Shown here: positions 62,742-64,000 of the stretch, piece after piece
Position numbering within the stretch: position 1 is the first letter of the stretch
How the letters are laid out: every line of letters begins with the position of its first letter
Origin: Candidatus Gastranaerophilales bacterium
Lineage (GTDB): Bacteria > Cyanobacteriota > Vampirovibrionia > Gastranaerophilales > Gastranaerophilaceae
NCBI GenBank assembly: GCA_944324835.1
Contig: CALUXV010000005.1
Span: forward strand, 1 to 64,000
Length of the DNA stretch: 64,000 nt
Reading direction: 5' to 3'
The notes under the pieces: model-generated
The model's database searches: none
Told to the model about the DNA's origin: nothing
The model's input: the letters and a program-made list of their open reading frames with translations, nothing else
Position numbers and translations under genes: made by a program

Positions 62742-64000
62742 ATGAATAATAAACATAAATTAATACTAACAATTGTAGGTATGTTACTTGTTACCCCTGT
62801 TACATTGGCCAAAATGACAAAAGAAGCACATCATTTGTATAAAATATCAACAATGTATGAAAGCAAACAAGATTACAATAATGCTATCAAGTATATCGAA
62901 AAAGCAATTGCCGTAAACGGAGATGACTCAGTTTTGTATACAAAAGCGGCAGGATTGTATTCTACACTTGGAGATAATCAAAATGCCATTTCTTACTATA
63001 AAAAAGCTTTGCAATTAAATCCGGCCGATGGATTTATATACGTAAGCATCGGGAATATACTCCAATCTATGGGTGATTATGAAAATGCTTATAATGCCTA
63101 TAAACAAGCCGCAGAATTATGCCCTGATTATAAGTATAATTTTCTTAATCTTGCGAATGTTGAATCCTATCAAAAGAAGTACGATGATTCAATAAGTAAT
63201 TATAAAAAATTTCTTGATACTTATCCAGATAATCAACAAGCGAGAGAAAGTATGGCCAGAACATACTTAGAATCCGGGAATCTTGATTCTGCATTAAAAG
63301 AATTTGAAACCGCATATAAAGAATCTCCTAATTCATTTAAAGATTATATTAACTATGGTACAGCTTTATTTAAAAAAGAAGATTATCAAAATGCCGTAAA
63401 TATTTTAAATAAAGCATTGGAATCCGACCCGGACAGTATTAAAGTATATTCTCAACTTGCGCTTTCTTATGTTGAATTAAAAAAGAATCCTGAAGCAGAA
63501 AAAGCATTTGAAAAAACATTTGAACTTGCTCCGGAAATGAATGATTTGAGATTTGACTATGCAAATTTACTTGCAACATTAAACAAAGATGAAGAAGCAA
63601 TTGCACAATATAAAAAATATATTGCAGCATACCCGGATAATGCTAATGCCTACAAAAACATTGCCCTTGTATATAAAAGGACAAATAATATTGACATGGC
63701 TCTTTTAAATTATGAAAAAGCTTATTCAAAATCTCCTTCTGATGTTGATATACAAAAAGAATTGGCTTTTTGCTATCATCAAAAACAAGATTACAAAAAT
63801 GCTCTAAAATTTTATGATTTAGCACTTAAATCATCTCCAACAGATTATGATTTAAGATTTAATAAAGCTCAGGTACTTCACGCAGACAAATCATATATAG
63901 CAGCAATTGAAATGTATAAAACATTACTTGAAGAAAAAGAGAACGAAGATGTACAAAAAAACCTTACAGCTGCACTTATTGCACTGGGTTATGATTTGTT
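62742..64000 (+). CDS. Exported TPR protein, cut off by the window edge
   Basis: An open frame from the ATG at 62742 with no stop before the window ends (419 codons visible). TTGAGG lies 9 nt before the start. Residues 1-24 are a signal peptide (basic start, LILTIVGMLLVTPVTLA). The rest is a continuous array of tetratricopeptide repeats of about 34 residues, e.g. DYNNAIKYIEKAIAVN, DNQNAISYYKKALQLNP, and DYENAYNAYKQAAELCP, at least ten copies. It is probably periplasmic or surface-exposed, a scaffold for other proteins. It lies 14 bp after the STAND-like gene in the same transcript. Confidence 0.8.
   Translation, partial: MNNKHKLILTIVGMLLVTPVTLAKMTKEAHHLYKISTMYESKQDYNNAIKYIEKAIAVNGDDSVLYTKAAGLYSTLGDNQNAISYYKKALQLNPADGFIYVSIGNILQSMGDYENAYNAYKQAAELCPDYKYNFLNLANVESYQKKYDDSISNYKKFLDTYPDNQQARESMARTYLESGNLDSALKEFETAYKESPNSFKDYINYGTALFKKEDYQNAVNILNKALESDPDSIKVYSQLALSYVELKKNPEAEKAFEKTFELAPEMNDLRFDYANLLATLNKDEEAIAQYKKYIAAYPDNANAYKNIALVYKRTNNIDMALLNYEKAYSKSPSDVDIQKELAFCYHQKQDYKNALKFYDLALKSSPTDYDLRFNKAQVLHADKSYIAAIEMYKTLLEEKENEDVQKNLTAALIALGYDL

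Overview
The window looks like chromosome of a low-GC, Gram-negative-type bacterium. My best guess is a non-photosynthetic relative of cyanobacteria (Melainabacteria/Vampirovibrionia, probably the gut order Gastranaerophilales). The sequence-based reasons are: atpD-atpC (beta and epsilon) stand alone, as the atpB-atpE pair does in cyanobacteria; lysA is directly coupled to a CdaA-type diadenylate cyclase, a cyanobacterial arrangement; a SigF-like sigma factor sits next to a prepilin peptidase; and an outer membrane is implied by kdsA (Kdo) and an MlaE-F-D lipid-transport set. No photosynthesis gene, rRNA, tRNA, CRISPR array, integrase or insertion sequence was seen. The lineage assignment is inference.

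Layout. 1-6.1 kb: an exported beta-propeller protein, then a TetR-controlled redox operon (two aldo/keto reductases around a flavodoxin-like reductase), an HD phosphohydrolase and an unknown protein. 6.1-12.3 kb: acetyltransferase, lysA-cdaA-yitT, a TPR lipoprotein next to lgt, and a lineage-type small membrane protein. 12.3-22.6 kb: ispD, a DHH phosphoesterase, pyrH-frr-cdsA-rnc-rpe, mlaEFD, and an odd pair (a GFWG-repeat protein with an HgdC-like ATPase) followed by yraN. 22.6-32.4 kb: unknown small proteins, radA, a glycosyltransferase, obg/tsaD, a HepT-MntA toxin-antitoxin-like module with its own XRE regulator, rbgA and rplS. 32.5-42.5 kb: a minus-strand block of surE, alaS, pheS, a metallo-hydrolase, kdsA, nifS-nifU and aspS. 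42.5-45.1 kb: a repeat-bearing spacer, a 50-residue protein with strong signals, a ThiE-like remnant and an ECF sigma/anti-sigma pair. 45.1-51.0 kb: atpD-atpC, the nudix-HAD-ispF-gloA operon, and sigF-pilD. 51.0-52.4 kb: a CsoR/InrS-type metal sensor and a DmeF-type cation exporter with an evident operator. 52.5-64 kb: LysM protein, glyA, wecA-like transferase, unknowns, folK, an HI0933-type flavoprotein, and a regulator-like/zinc-ribbon-ATPase/TPR cluster that runs off the right edge.

Two whole-window patterns stand out. First, at least nine genes have a clear -10 box 6-8 nt before the start codon and no Shine-Dalgarno sequence, so they are probably translated from leaderless mRNAs; others have ordinary leaders with GGAG-type sites. 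Second, several otherwise unrelated proteins share a short N-terminal element (an aromatic residue, then Gly or Ala, then basic residues) that might be a lineage-specific tag. The strongest candidates for an undescribed system are the sigma-like/zinc-ribbon STAND-like/TPR cluster at 59.3-64 kb and the GFWG protein plus HgdC-like ATPase at 20.9-22.3 kb.
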